This document shows positions 1 to 12,509 of a stretch of 64,000 bases of DNA, one piece after another (position 1 is the first letter of the stretch; the number at the start of each line of letters is the position of its first letter). The stretch is from the NCBI GenBank assembly GCA_003290165.1, contig QNQO01007619.1:223567-287566 (forward strand), read 5' to 3'. The notes under the pieces are model-generated. The model searched no databases. It was not told the origin of the DNA and was given only the letters and a program-made list of their open reading frames with translations. The stretch is from Berberis thunbergii. Taxonomy: Eukaryota > Streptophyta > Magnoliopsida > Ranunculales > Berberidaceae. Position numbers and translations under genes: made by a program.

Positions 1-578
1 AATTCTTATCGACTGACATTCAAAACACATCTCAAAACCATCTCAACAACCACATGACAAACAACCAAACCTGGTCGTAAAGACCATTTCTTCCACAGAG
101 CCTAAGACCATTTCTGCCTTCCTACTTGATCATGTTCAAAGGTATGTATAGTCCATTGCGTTGGTTGAACCTGGCGGCTGCAAAAATTAATAATAAATAT
201 AAAAAAAAATATATATATGATGCATACAAAACACATATCAAACAAACAAACCCTACAAAAGACAAATATACAAAACACACATTACAAAATATGTACCTGT
301 GACACTAGCGAGTACAAAAGATCAATTCTTCCAGATTGTATATGAGCTGACCCCGTATTATCATCCTTAACGATGAAAAACACATAAATCATAAGTGGGC
401 AAGCATACTCACTGATTCATACATTGTAAATATAACAAACAAACCTGTGTATTGCTTTGAAGAGGCATCGCATTATTTTCAAGAGGCATAACATAAGACA
501 TACACTGTAAACCCTACAAAATACATTTGTATAAATATAAGTCACTAATCACTATTCTTGAATTAAAAAAATATACAT
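1..578. other. 3' flank of the FAR1-related gene, no gene seen
   Basis: AT-rich sequence with several short A/T runs and repeated 'aaacacat'-type words. No reading frame, splice-bounded exon or recognisable repeat end was found. It presumably holds the 3' untranslated region of the minus-strand gene that ends at 579. Confidence 0.5.
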
Positions 579-2734
579 TCATAAAACACATTGCAAAACA
601 TACCAGATTAGTGTCAATGGCCTGATCCTTTTGCATCTTTTTATTTGTTTTCTTTGTATCTTTTTACTTTTACATATCTTTTCAACTCTGGATTTTAGCC
701 TTGAATTACACCGACGTCCTTTGCTACGAACCGCTAATGGACTATGAATTTGGATGGCAGAACTAGCAGTAGTCGTGGCCACTTCCACATACCCCTGTGA
801 ATCACCATGACTCTTTGTAAGTTGCATCATCTTCAAAGTAATCCATTCTTGAACTTGGCACGTCTTCTTTTCATCCTCAGCGGCGAAGTCAGCCATTTCA
901 TAGAAGGCATTGCACATCTTTTCAAATCGCGCACTTTCAGGCTTCATTCCCCAATCTGAATAAATAATCTTCACCTTTGTATGAGCCCTCTTAACATCTT
1001 TCCTCCACCTCCGAATAACATATTTATCAGGTATATCATGAATCCCTCTTTCAAACAAGACTTTCAATATATGTTTGCATAAAATCCCCCTGAACTCAAA
1101 CAATTGACAATTACACTTTATGGCGAAGTCGGCAGCATTAAAAGATACTATAAAATTGACCGATCGTTGCCTATCATTTATCACCATGTCTTGTGTAATA
1201 GTGTACAACTGAAAGCCACTTCCATCCATAGCTTCACCGACAATTCTACAACATGGATTCCCGGTTATCTCTTCTTGAAACTCCCTGAATTTATTTGTAG
1301 TGTAGGCATCCCGAAATTTTATCTCAATTGCATATGGAGTAATGCAAGGAATCCTTCGGCTATAACATTTGAAGTCCTCTTCAGATTCCTTTTGGACCTT
1401 ACTACGTAGTGCATTCTCATATTGTTCTACAAATTGCTTTAAAGTGGTCTTCGGATTCACATAACCATCAAAAAAAGCATTCATGCTTTCACTCCTTTGA
1501 GTTGAAGACATCCCCGCCCAAAAAGTATTTCGTTGAAATGCTGGCACCCAACGCATCCTTTCGTCGTATAATCCACTCAACCAATCATTTTCATCCAGAT
1601 TATATTTATCAATAAACCCATGCCAATTATCTTCAAACTCTTCATGAGACAGGGAATCATAAACTGCTCTTTGCATTGCAAACTTGATCGCCTCATATTC
1701 ATTGCAACCTGACAACTTTTCGGGCAACTTTTTCATAATATGCCACAAGCACCATCTGTGCCGTGTGTTGGGAAATACAATTTGAATGGCCTTCTTCATT
1801 GCCCTATCTTGATCAGTGATTATAGCAGAAGGAGCATTGCCATTCATACACACGAGCCAAGTTCGAAAAAACCAAACAAATTCTTCAACTGTCTCACCAC
1901 ATATCAATCCACATCCCAAAAGAATTGACTGACCGTGATGATTCACCCCAACAAAAGGAGCAAAAGGCATGTCATACTTATTTGTTAAGTATGTAGTGTC
2001 AAAAGTAACAGCATCCCCAAACTCCTTGTAAGCTGCTCTACTCCATGCATCAGCCCAAAAAATATTTCTCAACCTACCTTCATCATCCAAATCCATCATA
2101 TAAAAGAAATCAGCATTATTAGCTTGCATTTTTTGGAAGTAGTTATGAAGTGCCATCGCATCCCCCTCACCAAGTCTCAACTTCCTCATTTTGTCCAAAT
2201 AATTATAACAATCTTTTTGGGAAAATGATACAATATCATGCCCACCAGCTTCAACCACACATCCCGCATAACTCTTATTTGGTCTAATACCTGCCCTATC
2301 ATTAAATTCAAGCTTCTTCTTGACATACAAGCTCATAGTTCTATTCTTTGGAAAAAATTTGATTTACTAGGGCTTAACTGATGATTGTGATCAACTGTAA
2401 CTCTATTCACTACAACTGTTCCATCAGGCCGTATATGAGCTCTAATCTTAGCCAGACAACCACATTTGCTCGACGCACGCAAACCCACGACATTTTTTGC
2501 TCTACTTTTTGGTTTCCCAGCCCGACCACATGAAAGTTGAATGAATATAGGTTTTCCATTAACATCTTTTTCAGTAGTCATAACTTTCACTGGAAATCCC
2601 TTTTTATTACCATATTCATGATAATAACGTTGGAACTCATCAAGGTTGATGAATTCCATCCCTTCTGTAGGTTCCCTCAACACTTCTGAATTTTCTTCCA
2701 CCAACATACATTCATTATCCTCTACACTATCCAT
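579..2734 (-). pseudogene. FRS: FAR1-related sequence (FRS) transcription-factor-like gene, one frameshift
   Basis: FAR1/FRS proteins are plant transcription regulators domesticated from Mutator-like transposases; FHY3/FAR1 act in phytochrome A signalling in the nucleus. The gene is split into two overlapping frames. The first (2734-2333) holds the N-terminal FAR1 zinc-binding domain, ending in a 'DHNHQLSPSKS' motif. The second (2336-579, 585 residues) holds the MULE transposase domain, with acidic residues in 'TFDTTY' (about 113) and 'ITDQD' (about 175) and a conserved 'RHRWCLWHI' segment. It also has a SWIM zinc finger 'CNC...CKH' (residues 408-422). The frames meet at a T6 run near 2358-2363, where one missing base explains the break: the second frame read upstream gives 'FFPKNRT', the usual family sequence. 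Otherwise the protein is nearly full length. It is either a recent pseudogene or an intact gene with a one-base sequence error. Confidence 0.85.
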
Positions 2735-3255
2735 TCCTGAAATATGTTTATAATATACAACATCGGTTAAAACATAGAAGCATAGATAAAAATCAAACTA
2801 CAGTAACTCGTAGCATATTTAAGTTAGGGCAACTATTCAAGTGATATTCGAAGATTTTGTGAGATGTGTAGATGATTTTGTGAGTAATGAGATGCTGTAA
2901 CATTGTATTGTAACAACTAGAATGGATACTTTTCATCATGATGCATGAACAAACCTAGCAAGGGTCAGTCCAACCCCAGTTTTCTCTTAAAATACATAAA
3001 TCTGTGATTTTGAAGTCATCATGTATTGATTCACAACTAGTAAAACTTCCATATTCAAATGCTTTCATCATACAATAAGTACTAAATGGCATAGATGTGC
3101 AAAGTCCTAACATTATGCATCCTCCAAAATCACTTGTTTTTTAGTCTTTGGACTGTGATGGCTTAAATGACTAGGAATCCTTGTTAATAATCTGACATTC
3201 CCTTTATCAATTAAGAATGACTGTTTATCTGACATATAACACAAAAGAATCACAC
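2735..3255. other. Upstream region of the FRS gene, no gene seen
   Basis: AT-rich. No coding match was recognised on either strand. It may contain the 5' untranslated region or a 5' intron of the FRS gene. Its right part is the intron-like sequence after the methionine-aminopeptidase exon. Confidence 0.4.
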
Positions 3256-3335
3256 CTTATCGTCTTTCCAATTGTCTTAAAGCTAGCACCAGCCTTGCAT
3301 ATAGATATGGCCTTCTCCAAGCACTCCTCCGTTAC
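3256..3335 (-). pseudogene. MAP1D: Lone exon of organellar methionine aminopeptidase 1D
   Basis: On the minus strand an 80-nt segment is bounded by a good acceptor (tatatttcag) and a good donor (AAG|GTGTGA). It translates as VTEECLEKAISICKAGASF followed by KTIGKTI. This matches the internal region of plant type-1 methionine aminopeptidases of the chloroplast/mitochondrial MAP1D group, which remove the initiator methionine. I found no neighbouring exon of that gene within a kilobase on either side, so this is an isolated fragment, probably captured or left by a rearrangement. The assignment rests on family recognition over 26 residues. Confidence 0.6.
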
Positions 3336-4350
3336 CTGAAATATAATAAGTTATAGTTAGATCAATTGTTGTGTGTACTCATATAAAAGAGAAACACATT
3401 ATTGACTACGAGGTAAGGCTTTTTCTTTGTCCAGTTACATGTGACTTATAGATCAAGATTTTGATATATTTAATTCACAAACATGTTATGCATTTTAGGG
3501 ATAAAAAATCGGTTATGAGTCTTAAGTCCAGCCAAACAAACTGAAGCCTTTCCAAGGAAACAAATATTATCAAAACTTGATCATTAAAAAAATGTTGATA
3601 AACTAAGAAATGAGATTACAGAAATTGATCATATGTACAAAATTTGTTGGTAATATCAAAACAAATAGAGATTACAGATTTCAAAACTTGATTTCTTACA
3701 GAAAAAATTTGTTAGTAATTAGGAAATTAGGAGTTTGTGGGGACACTCCTAATTACCACACTCCTAAATTTGTTGATAAACACAGAAGTTTTTTCTGTAC
3801 ATATTTGTTGATAAACAAATATTACCACACTAAGAAATCACAGATAATCTTCGTAATAGAGATTACAGATTTCTCATAATCAGAAGTAAGAAATCAAACT
3901 AAGAAATCAAATCAAAGTAAGATATCTTATATAATCGAAGTAAGAAATCAGGTTTTGTCATAATTTGATTACGAAGAAAGGCATAGCAAAGAACTTACTT
4001 CGATTCAGAGAGAAATAGATTCGATGGGGAGAGAAACAACTTCGATTTCTTCGATTCAAGCAATGGGGAGAGGGAGAGTTCCCTCCTTTTCTTCGATGGG
4101 GTTTTGGTTTTGCTTCTCTTTCTCTTTCTCTTTCTCTTTCTCTGGCTTTCTCTCTGTCTCTGTGGTGTTTGAGATATGGAAATGGGGAGAGGGAGAGTTC
4201 CCTCCTTTTCTCCCCAAAATTTTGAGATTCCCTCTGTTTTTTCAATTTTTTTTTTTTTTTTTTGGAATTCACGTGCCAGAGACGATGCAGGACGACGTGC
4301 TCGACACCATCCTCGCTCCCTACCTCGTTCCCTCCCTCGATACGTAGAAG
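3336..4350. other. Low-complexity region with duplicated pyrimidine-rich blocks
   Basis: Contains repeated 'aagaaatca' and 'gattacagattt' words (3600-3950). A near-identical 'gggagagggagagttccctcc' block occurs twice (about 4065 and 4186) around a CTTTCT microsatellite, followed by a T17 run near 4245. Open frames here are low-complexity and not credible genes. A short stretch at 4284-4346 reads MQDDVLDTILAPYLVPSLDT on the plus strand and could be a start-codon exon fragment, but I do not recognise it. Confidence 0.4.
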
Positions 4351-5760
4351 GGTTGGAGAATGGGAGAGGGTTTGTGAAGAAGAAGAACAAATATGATTTT
4401 GGAGTTTATGAAACACACCCCACACCAAGGTAAGGGCAAAAGGGAACAAATTTTTATTTTTGATCAATCAATTGCATGGACTTAACGGTTCTGTTAGAAA
4501 ACGAGGGATATACTCAAATAGTTTTCAAAACAATGGCTAAACTGTAATAGGTATAAACTAATGAGTGTCAAACTCAAAAAATATATTTTTTTTATCAACT
4601 AAGATTAATTTGTTAAGAGATCAAAATTTAATTGACAACTTATTATATCCTATAATTGTTAGATATCAAATAATCTTAGGGATGTAAGATGAGAAGAAAT
4701 AAAAATAAGTAATTTGAACTTGACCCAAGAATTTATCGTTAAACATAATGGAAGTTACTAATTGATTTAGAGAAACTTCTAAATTGATATAGATAACAAA
4801 ATCAAGGAAATAAAGAAAATTATTGAAAATTTTGAAATGCATGACCAACTCTCCCATGTTTCCCTTGTGCCGTGTCTCTCGCAATGCTTAACTGTCTGTG
4901 TCTAATAAATACATGGACTATATATATATTTTAACTAATTACTAATGTTCAATTACACCGATAGCATGCCACCCAAGCAGTCAGATCATGCATTCAATGT
5001 AGTTTTGTAGAAATCAATACAAAATTTATCTTTTTGACCCTCGCTATTTTCTAAACATTTACCATTTGATACCCATGGGCAATTTTGCCTTTATAAAATT
5101 CGTGGGTGTGTCTCGTTAGTCAACATACTTGACTTAATAGTCAAGACCCAATTTGGATGTCTAAAGGATTTTCGTGAATTAATTGCACCCAAACTATAAT
5201 TCACTAGAATTAATGGGGGTCGAAAGATAAATAACTCATTCTTTTGTTGTACATCTCAATGATGAGGTTGAACATTTCTTTTTCTCTCTGTAACCGCACC
5301 AGCAACCTTGTCAAGGCACCACCTGCATCACCATTGAAATCTTAGCAAATTGGTTCACTGTTTTGTTGTATAAAAACTCAAAAGAGAAGTGTTCTCCTCC
5401 AAACGACACCCAAAGAGTAATTAATGGAAATTTTGGTACCCAAACAAAAATATGCATAAGCTTTTGGGTGGCAAAAAACACATAACTCTTTATTTTTTGT
5501 ATTTGAGCATGTCTTTCAGGACTTTGTGGTGGACTTGTCTTTGCAATCGATACTTTGATGAAGTTATGAGTTAACAATGAAAATTTCCTTTTCATATTTT
5601 TTAGGGTTTTTTTTATTAGTTTAGCACTCATTAGTTTATATACCTATTAGAGTTTGATAATCATTTTAAAAACTATTTGAGTCTAACCATCATTTTATGA
5701 CGAAACCATTAAGTCCATGTCATTGACTGGTCAAAAATATTTTTTTCTTTTGCCCTAGTA
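4350..5760. repeat. Repeat A, copy 1, bounded by ~130-bp inverted repeats
   Basis: Sequence about 4449-4580 reappears as its reverse complement at about 5616-5757. Shared words include 'actaatgagtgtcaaactc', 'tcaaatagttttcaaaacaatgg' and 'catggacttaacgg'. The outer ends read GGGCAAAAG on the left and its complement CTTTTGCCC on the right. The 1.3-kb body recurs as copies 2 and 3, so this looks like a non-autonomous DNA transposon with long terminal inverted repeats (Mutator-like or foldback type). I could not find a clean target-site duplication. No coding capacity. Confidence 0.6.
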
Positions 5761-6550
5761 TGCCATTTTTGAATGATGAAATGGGATAATGAATACAAGA
5801 ATAATCAAGATGATGCGTATCTTGACCCTTCTCTTCCTTCAACGCTCTGAAATGGTTGAAAGACAGGGAAGAGGGAAGATCAATTTTTCTGGTGGTTCAA
5901 ATGAAATAAGCTTCTAATAAATATTCTTTATCTGGTTGCCAAGTGAATCTTTCAAGTTTGTTCATCTCAAATGAGATTTAGAACACAAATTTGAGATCTC
6001 AACCCTTGTTTGACTCTAAATGTGCTTTGTAAGATTATTGGGTGTCTTAAGGTTTTTGCATTTTGTAAAGGCTTTGACTACCACTTTAGGTGGAGTTGAC
6101 TAACCATATGGTTTGTTAAATCTTGACTTAGTCATTCAAAGACTTCTCTTTTTGTTTCAGTCACTTTAACTCTTCAAAGCTTCAACATAAAAATCAGATA
6201 GGGAGTTAGAAAAGATGGGAAAAATCATATTTTTATGTGCCTTGTTTGGAACCTTATCCATCGAGGAGATTAGGGGATCTCGTTTCCTTATTAGTTATTA
6301 TTGAGTGAGCTTCGTTATCTGTACACCCCGGATCTTGATCTATTAAGTAAATTTTAAGTAGTTGAAATAGATTCAGTGTTACACTCCAGATAATATAAAA
6401 TAATGATGGTGGACTTCTTCCCAAGTTTCAATCAGGATACACAATTGTCATGATTGAAAACATTTGATGAGAAGAGTAGAGGTCACATAGCGAGATTGGC
6501 AGATGGTTTGCGAGGAAGAAGATTTTTGTGGTGAGAGGAGAGTTTATAAA
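5761..6550. other. AT-rich spacer, no gene seen
   Basis: No open frame, splice-bounded exon or repeat end was recognised. It separates copy 1 and copy 2 of repeat A. Confidence 0.4.
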
Positions 6551-9500
6551 AAGAAAGAGTAAGGGAGGGTTTGTGAAAAAGAAGAGAAAACTTGATTTTG
6601 GAGTCTATGAAACACACCCCACACCAAGGTATTGGCAAAATGGAATAAACAAAATTTTGATCAGTCAATGACGTGGACTTAACGGTTCCATCAGAAAACA
6701 AGGTTTACACTCAAATAGTTTTCAAAACAATGGCTAAACTGTAATAGGTATAAACTAATGAGTGTCAAACTCAAAAAAAATATTTTTTTATCGACTGTGA
6801 TTAATTTGTTAATAGTTCAAAGTTTAATTAACAACTTATTATATCCTATAATTGTTGGATATCAAATAATCATAGGAATTTAAGATAGGAAGAAATAAAA
6901 AAACGTAACTTGAACTTGACCCAAGAATTTATCGTTAAACATAAATGGAAGTTACTAATTGATTTAGATAAACTTCAAAATTGATATAAATAACAAAATC
7001 AAGAAAAGAAAAGAATAGAAAATTATTGAAAATTTTGAAATGGATGACCAACTCTCCCATGTTTCCCTTGTGTCGTGTCTCTCGCAATGTCTTAACTGTC
7101 TATATCTATTAAATACATGCACTATATAAATTTTTTAGCCAATTACCAATGTTCAATTACGGAAATAGCATGCCACCCAAGCATTCAAATCATGCATTTA
7201 ATGTAGTTTTGTAGAAATCAATACAAATTTTACCTTTTCGACACTCGCTATTTTCTAAACAATTACCATTTGACACCTATGGGTAATTTTATCTTTATAA
7301 AATTCGTGGATGTGTCTAGTTAGTCAACATCCTTGACTTAATAGTCAAGGCCCAATTTGGATGTCTAAAGGTTTTTCGTGAATTAATTGCACCCAAAGTG
7401 TAATACACTAGAATTAATGGGGTTCAAAAGATAAATAACTCATTATTTTACTGCACATCTCAATGATAAGGTTGAACATTTATTTTTCTCTCATATTAAC
7501 TGTGTCGACAATCTTATCAAGGCACCACCTACGTCACCATTGAAACCTTAGCAAATTGGTTCATTGTTCTATTGTATAAAAATTCAAAGGAGAAGTGTTC
7601 TCCAATGACACCCAAAGAGTAATTAATGGAAACTTTGGTACCCAAACAAAAATATGCATAAACTTTGGGTGGCAATGAGCAAATAACCATTTATTTTTAC
7701 TATTATAAACATCTTGAAACAAAAGTTTATATACAAAAAAAAAAAAAAATTTAACACAAAATCTTGTCGTGACATATTATTGAACTTTTTTTAAACCTTT
7801 TTATGGCCAGGGGAGGGGGGTTGATTAAATGATAAAATCATTTGTGAATTACTTTGTGGTGAGATTTAACTTTAGTCAATGAAAATCTCAAATTGATTCC
7901 TCCTTGGTAAATGATTAGCTCAATCAAATAAAAGGGGGAGGGCACAAATATCTTTATTGATTTTAGAATGTATCTATTACAGTTTAAGTTGTTTGTCTTT
8001 ACAAAACAAAAATGAAAAATTTCGTATTGACATTTCCTTGTGTTTGAGATAAGTCCTATTAATTTTTAATAAACTGTAATTGTTGAATGTTGAAGATTAA
8101 AGTTATGGATTAATCTAAAATAAAAAAAATAGGGGTATAATTGGTCGAACCAATGAATTATCAAAATGTAGATACATCTTTTTCATATTCTTCATATGTA
8201 GTTATTTACTATTTATTTATTTATTCTATAAAATATAAAAGAGTTGTTATCTCATTTGCATATATTTACTATCGGACATTTGCTTTTTCCGATTATATTT
8301 ATAGTTAAAATTTGATGTTATTTTATGAAAATGTCTCTTCCAAATACTATTATTGTTTTTTGAAGTTTTCTGAATGAGAGTGGAAGGTCACCAAATCTTA
8401 TTTCTAACAAAGTTCAAAATTTTGGACCTCGATGACACGTGAAAAAAATGGATCTGGCTCTCATCGGATGTGGCGTAGATGAGCTCATCTCAACCATCCA
8501 TGTGTCCTAGCAAGTTATATAATCATTAAGCGACCACGTAAGTTATTTGAGAACCTACATACCTAAAAACTTATTTTGATACAAGGACGTTTGGAATGAG
8601 CCCCCGCACGATCTACATCAGGTTAAAACTCAGGCCAAATTTTCAATTAGCATGCCTTTTAGGACTTTGTGGTGGACTTGTCTCTGCAATCGATACTTTG
8701 ATGAAGTTATTTGAGTTAACAATGAAATTTTCCTTTTCATATAAATTTTTTTATTGACTAAGATTAATTTGTTAAGAGTTCCCAATTTAATTGACAACTT
8801 ATTATATCTTTTAATTGTTGGATATGAAAGAATCATAGGGATGTAAGATAGGGAGAAAAAAAAATAAGTAATTTAAACTAGACCCAAGAATTTATCGCTA
8901 AACATAAATGGAAGTTACTAATTGATTTAGAGAAACTTCTAAATTGATATAAATAACAAAATCAAGAAAAGAAAAGAAAGTTATTGAAAATTTTGAAATG
9001 CATGACCAACTCTCCCATGTTTCCCTTGTGCCATGTCTCTCGCAATGCTTAACTGTATGTGTCTAATAAATACATGGACTATATATATTTTAGCCAATTA
9101 CTAATGTTCAATTACGCCGATAGCATGCCACCCAAGATGTTAGATCATGCATTCAATGTAGTTTTGTAGAAATCAATACAAAATTTATCTTTACCATTTG
9201 ATACCCATAGGCAATTTTACCTTTATAAAATTTGTAGATGTGTCTCATTAGTCAACATCCTTGACTTAATAGTCAAGGCCCAATTTGCATGTCTAAAGGA
9301 TTTTCATGAATTAATTGCACCCAAACTGTAATACACTAAATAACTCATTCTTTTATTGCACATCTCAATGATGAGGTTGAACATTTATTTTTCTTGATGT
9401 AACCGCGCCGAAAACCTTGTCAAGGCATCACCTACGTCACCATTGAAATCTTAGCAAATTGGTTCACTGTTCTGTTGTATAAAAACTCAAATGAGAAGTG

Positions 9501-9618
9501 TTCTCTTCCAAATGACACCCAAAGAGTAATTAATGGAAACTTTGATACCCACACAAAAATATGCATAAACTTTTAGGGGTGGCAAAGAGCAAATAATCAT
9601 TTTTTTTACTATTATAAA
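6551..9618. repeat. Repeat array A2-B1-C2-A3 (unit ~1.9-2.0 kb)
   Basis: Copy A2 (6551-7685) matches A1 from 'gggtttgtgaa' onward. It is followed by block B1 (about 7686-8640; 'aacatcttgaaac', 'cctttttatggcc', 'atcggacatttgc') and block C2 (about 8645-8745; 'ggactttgtggtggactt'). Copy A3 (about 8745-9618) then matches A2 again. The anchor 'gattaatttgtt' lies at about 6790 in A2 and about 8765 in A3, a spacing of about 1.97 kb. The array continues after the LTR element at 16,593 with B2, C3 and A4. Non-coding. Confidence 0.65.
9614..9618 (+). other. Target-site duplication ATAAA, left copy
   Basis: ATAAA immediately precedes the TGATG start of the LTR element and is repeated at 16593-16597 directly after its CATCA end. 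Block B of the surrounding array continues without a gap across the insertion (compare 7680-7700), so the empty site is visible. Confidence 0.9.
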
Positions 9619-10188
9619 TGATGATACATCAAAATAGACCGGTCATCACGGCCGTACATGTGGCATAGAGATTCATCACGAGAATACAACACTCAATTTA
9701 TTGGGTCAGCTCATAAAGCTCAAGAAGAATAAAGCCAATTATAGAGGCCCAGATGAGGCCCACCAATGAGGAGACGTAAATCGGGTCTGAATCCAGGCCC
9801 AAACGAATCAGAGCCCGAGTTCAGGCTCAACACGAGTTCTCCCACAAAGAAGAGGAATGTTGCACCAAAAAAGAGCCGTGGAGGGAGTTATGCCTCCACG
9901 AACGCATCTCCATTAAGGAGGAGACTGTTACAAGAAACATATCCTTCCATTGCGCCTCACATGCTTAAGTCACGGAGAAAGTTAACCGCAACTATTATAA
10001 AAGGTAAAGAGAACATTCGACACGGGTATGCAACTTTAACTGAGTTTTGTCCAGATTTACTTCCTTCTTCCAACATAGTTACTGACTTAAGCATCGGAAG
10101 TGCCTTCAGCCACCAAAAGGTGGTCCTCGGCAGTCTAATATTGTTTTGCAGGTCAAACTCGCAGGAAGACGATTTTTTTAACGCATCA
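9619..10188 (+). repeat. 5' LTR (570 bp)
   Basis: Begins TGATGATACATC, ends ACGCATCA, and matches 16037-16592 throughout with scattered substitutions and small indels. Both LTRs contain a 'attataaaaggtaaag'-type segment that could be the TATA box. The many differences from the 3' LTR suggest an old insertion. Confidence 0.88.
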
Positions 10189-10362
10189 GTTTGGCATCGT
10201 CTGTGGGGAACGATGAGTTTTCTTTCTAAAAACAAAATACACAGTGACAAAGCTCACCATAACTTGACAAAAGATCGGAGAAACCAATGCAGTCTGCAGA
10301 TCCTCAATCAAGTAATAATCACGACAACTCTTCCACTAACAACAATGCTTCACTGACAACTC

Positions 10363-11331
10363 GTGAAAAAAAAACAACCTGGATCATCGGACCAATATAT
10401 AACACCCGAGAATGCGGATCTGCAGCACACAATAGCCCATACAACCCAAGCATTCGGCGGCACTACCACAGACCCTCTGGTGGACTTACTAATAACCCAG
10501 ATGAGCCACATAACAAAGATGCTGGAGAAGATTAGCCAGGAGCGTTTTCAGCCAGTCGATCCTGTTCAGGCACCGCCACAACAAAACTCCGCCAATCAAA
10601 CTCAAGGGAGTAACGAAGTCCCAACAGAACCCCAACATGGAAACTTTGAAAGCAACGAGCTCCCTCAAAGCAAGAATCCACTGTGTGAAGGGACACTTAT
10701 CGAAATCCCGTTTAGAATAGGAGTCACAGATCCCAACATACTATACGAGTTGGCATTGCCACCATTCTCCGACGCTCTCATAAAAACGACAATGCCGAAA
10801 AGGTTCATTCCGCCAAAATTCAAAGTATATGATGGTAATTTTGACCCAACTGATCACCTGAGACACTTCCACCACATGATGGCCCACAAGAAGACCACAA
10901 AGTCGATTTTATGCAGGACATTCCCAATTAGCCTCATGTCCATAGCAATGAACTGGTTCAATAGCCTGCCACCGAGGTCAATAGATTCCTTTCAAGCTTT
11001 GGCCACCGCTTTTATCACCAAATTCATCCGAAGCCATCGAATGAGGAAAAGGCCACACTACCTCCTCCATATCAGGCAGGAGCCTGAATAAACAACACGG
11101 GAATATGTCACCTGCTTTACCAATGAATTAATAATGATTGATGGATGTAGTGACAACATACCCGCTACAACCTTTGTGGCCAGATTGAAGAGAGGCCTCT
11201 TCTTTGATGATCTTAACCTGGAACATCCAAAGGGCATGGCAATCCTGCTAAAAATAGCACAAAAACATATCTCCCTTGAGATGATGAAAGCGGTCAAGAG
11301 GAAAAATGATCAAGAAAGAGAATTTTTTTAA
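10363..11331 (+). pseudogene. Retrotransposon gag remnant
   Basis: The frame 10363-11091 encodes 242 residues ending in a retrotransposon gag domain: 'FIPPKFKVYDGNFDPTDHL', then 'MNWFNSLPPRSIDSFQAL' and 'FITKFIRSHR'. This is the plant Gypsy capsid core. A stop at about 11089 interrupts it; the next frame, 11134-11331 ('NIPATTFVARLKRGLF...'), continues the usual gag sequence, so the protein is broken. No zinc knuckle was located with confidence. Gag would form the cytoplasmic virus-like particle of the element. Confidence 0.75.
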
Positions 11332-12065
11332 GGGAACATGAAAGAAGACAGGACGACGAACAACGGGAGGGTAGCAACCAATCAAAGAAACCTAAAAAAG
11401 GAGGAATGAGTGATTCGCGACGACAATAATCCGAGAAGCTACAACCAAAGCGGCCTCGACACGAGCGAGTAACAAGTGTGATGAAGACCACATTCAAGCC
11501 ATATACAACCCTGAAAACAAGTCAAGCAAATATATTTAAGCACATAGCGAAATGGGGATAACGTCAACTAGCTGCTTCGGATGAGAGGAGACCCGAAAAG
11601 TAGAGACAAAAGCAAATATTATTCCTTCCATAAGGATCATGAGCACAATACCAAAGGCTGCTACAATTTAAAAGATGAAATCGAGTATTGGTTTCAGAAA
11701 GGATGACTCGACGAGTTCATCGAAATGCTAGATAAACAGCTCACATAGACAGAGAAAGCAGACGATGTTGTAGAATCGAAAGAACAACCCAGAGAGCTAA
11801 TATATGTCGCACAATGCATAGCCGAAGGAAGTAAAGCACACGAAGCAGCCAAGAAACTTCTTATTCGAACTGATTTATATCAGAACAAGGATACTGACAA
11901 GACATTTCATGAATGCACAAAATATGGAAAAGTTTGCATCAACCAACTAATATGAGTCAAAAGATCTTACCAGCGGATGCAAACTCGACCTGAATCACTA
12001 ACGACAAAACTGACAGTAACAGACTCGACCAAATGGTTGACACACCAAACATGTTTGCCAACATC

Positions 12066-12170
12066 AGCATGATTGGAAAATTTGGGGCTGATGTGAGCAT
12101 GATTGGACAATTTGGTCCTGATGCAAGCATGATTGGACAGTTTGGTGATGACATAAGCATGATCGAACAA
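12066..12170 (+). repeat. 30-bp tandem repeat inside the LTR element
   Basis: Units starting 'agcatgattgg' occur at 12066, 12096, 12126 and, partly, 12156, an exact 30-bp spacing. Confidence 0.8.
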
Positions 12171-12509
12171 ACCAATACTACTTAGCATTGCATAGAAAAA
12201 CACCTTGAGCCTGCTAGTCACAACATCATATACAACATACGAGGATAAAGCAAGGAAAAAACAAAGCAACAAAAACACCAATCTCTAACATGAAGACCAA
12301 CAACGAACATAGGAAGACAAAGCAAATCATACTTTGAACCAGCATAAATACCTTGACAGCTGAGGCTAGTAAAAAGATCAAAAAGAGAATATCAATAAGA
12401 TTACGAATTCAGAGCCCCAAATTTTCATGTGGACAGCAAAATAGATACGTCAATCAATTATCCATACAAAGCAATCAAACGACAAAAGTAAGATACGTAT
12501 AACTTCTGG

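Noticed and set aside
1104..1928. Several plus-strand open frames opposite the FRS gene
   Set aside because: They are the complement of the conserved transposase-derived coding sequence and have no family features of their own.
3958..4467. Long open frames on both strands over the CTTTCT region
   Set aside because: Low-complexity composition (Arg/Glu/Lys or Phe/Ser runs) caused by the microsatellite, with no recognisable domain.
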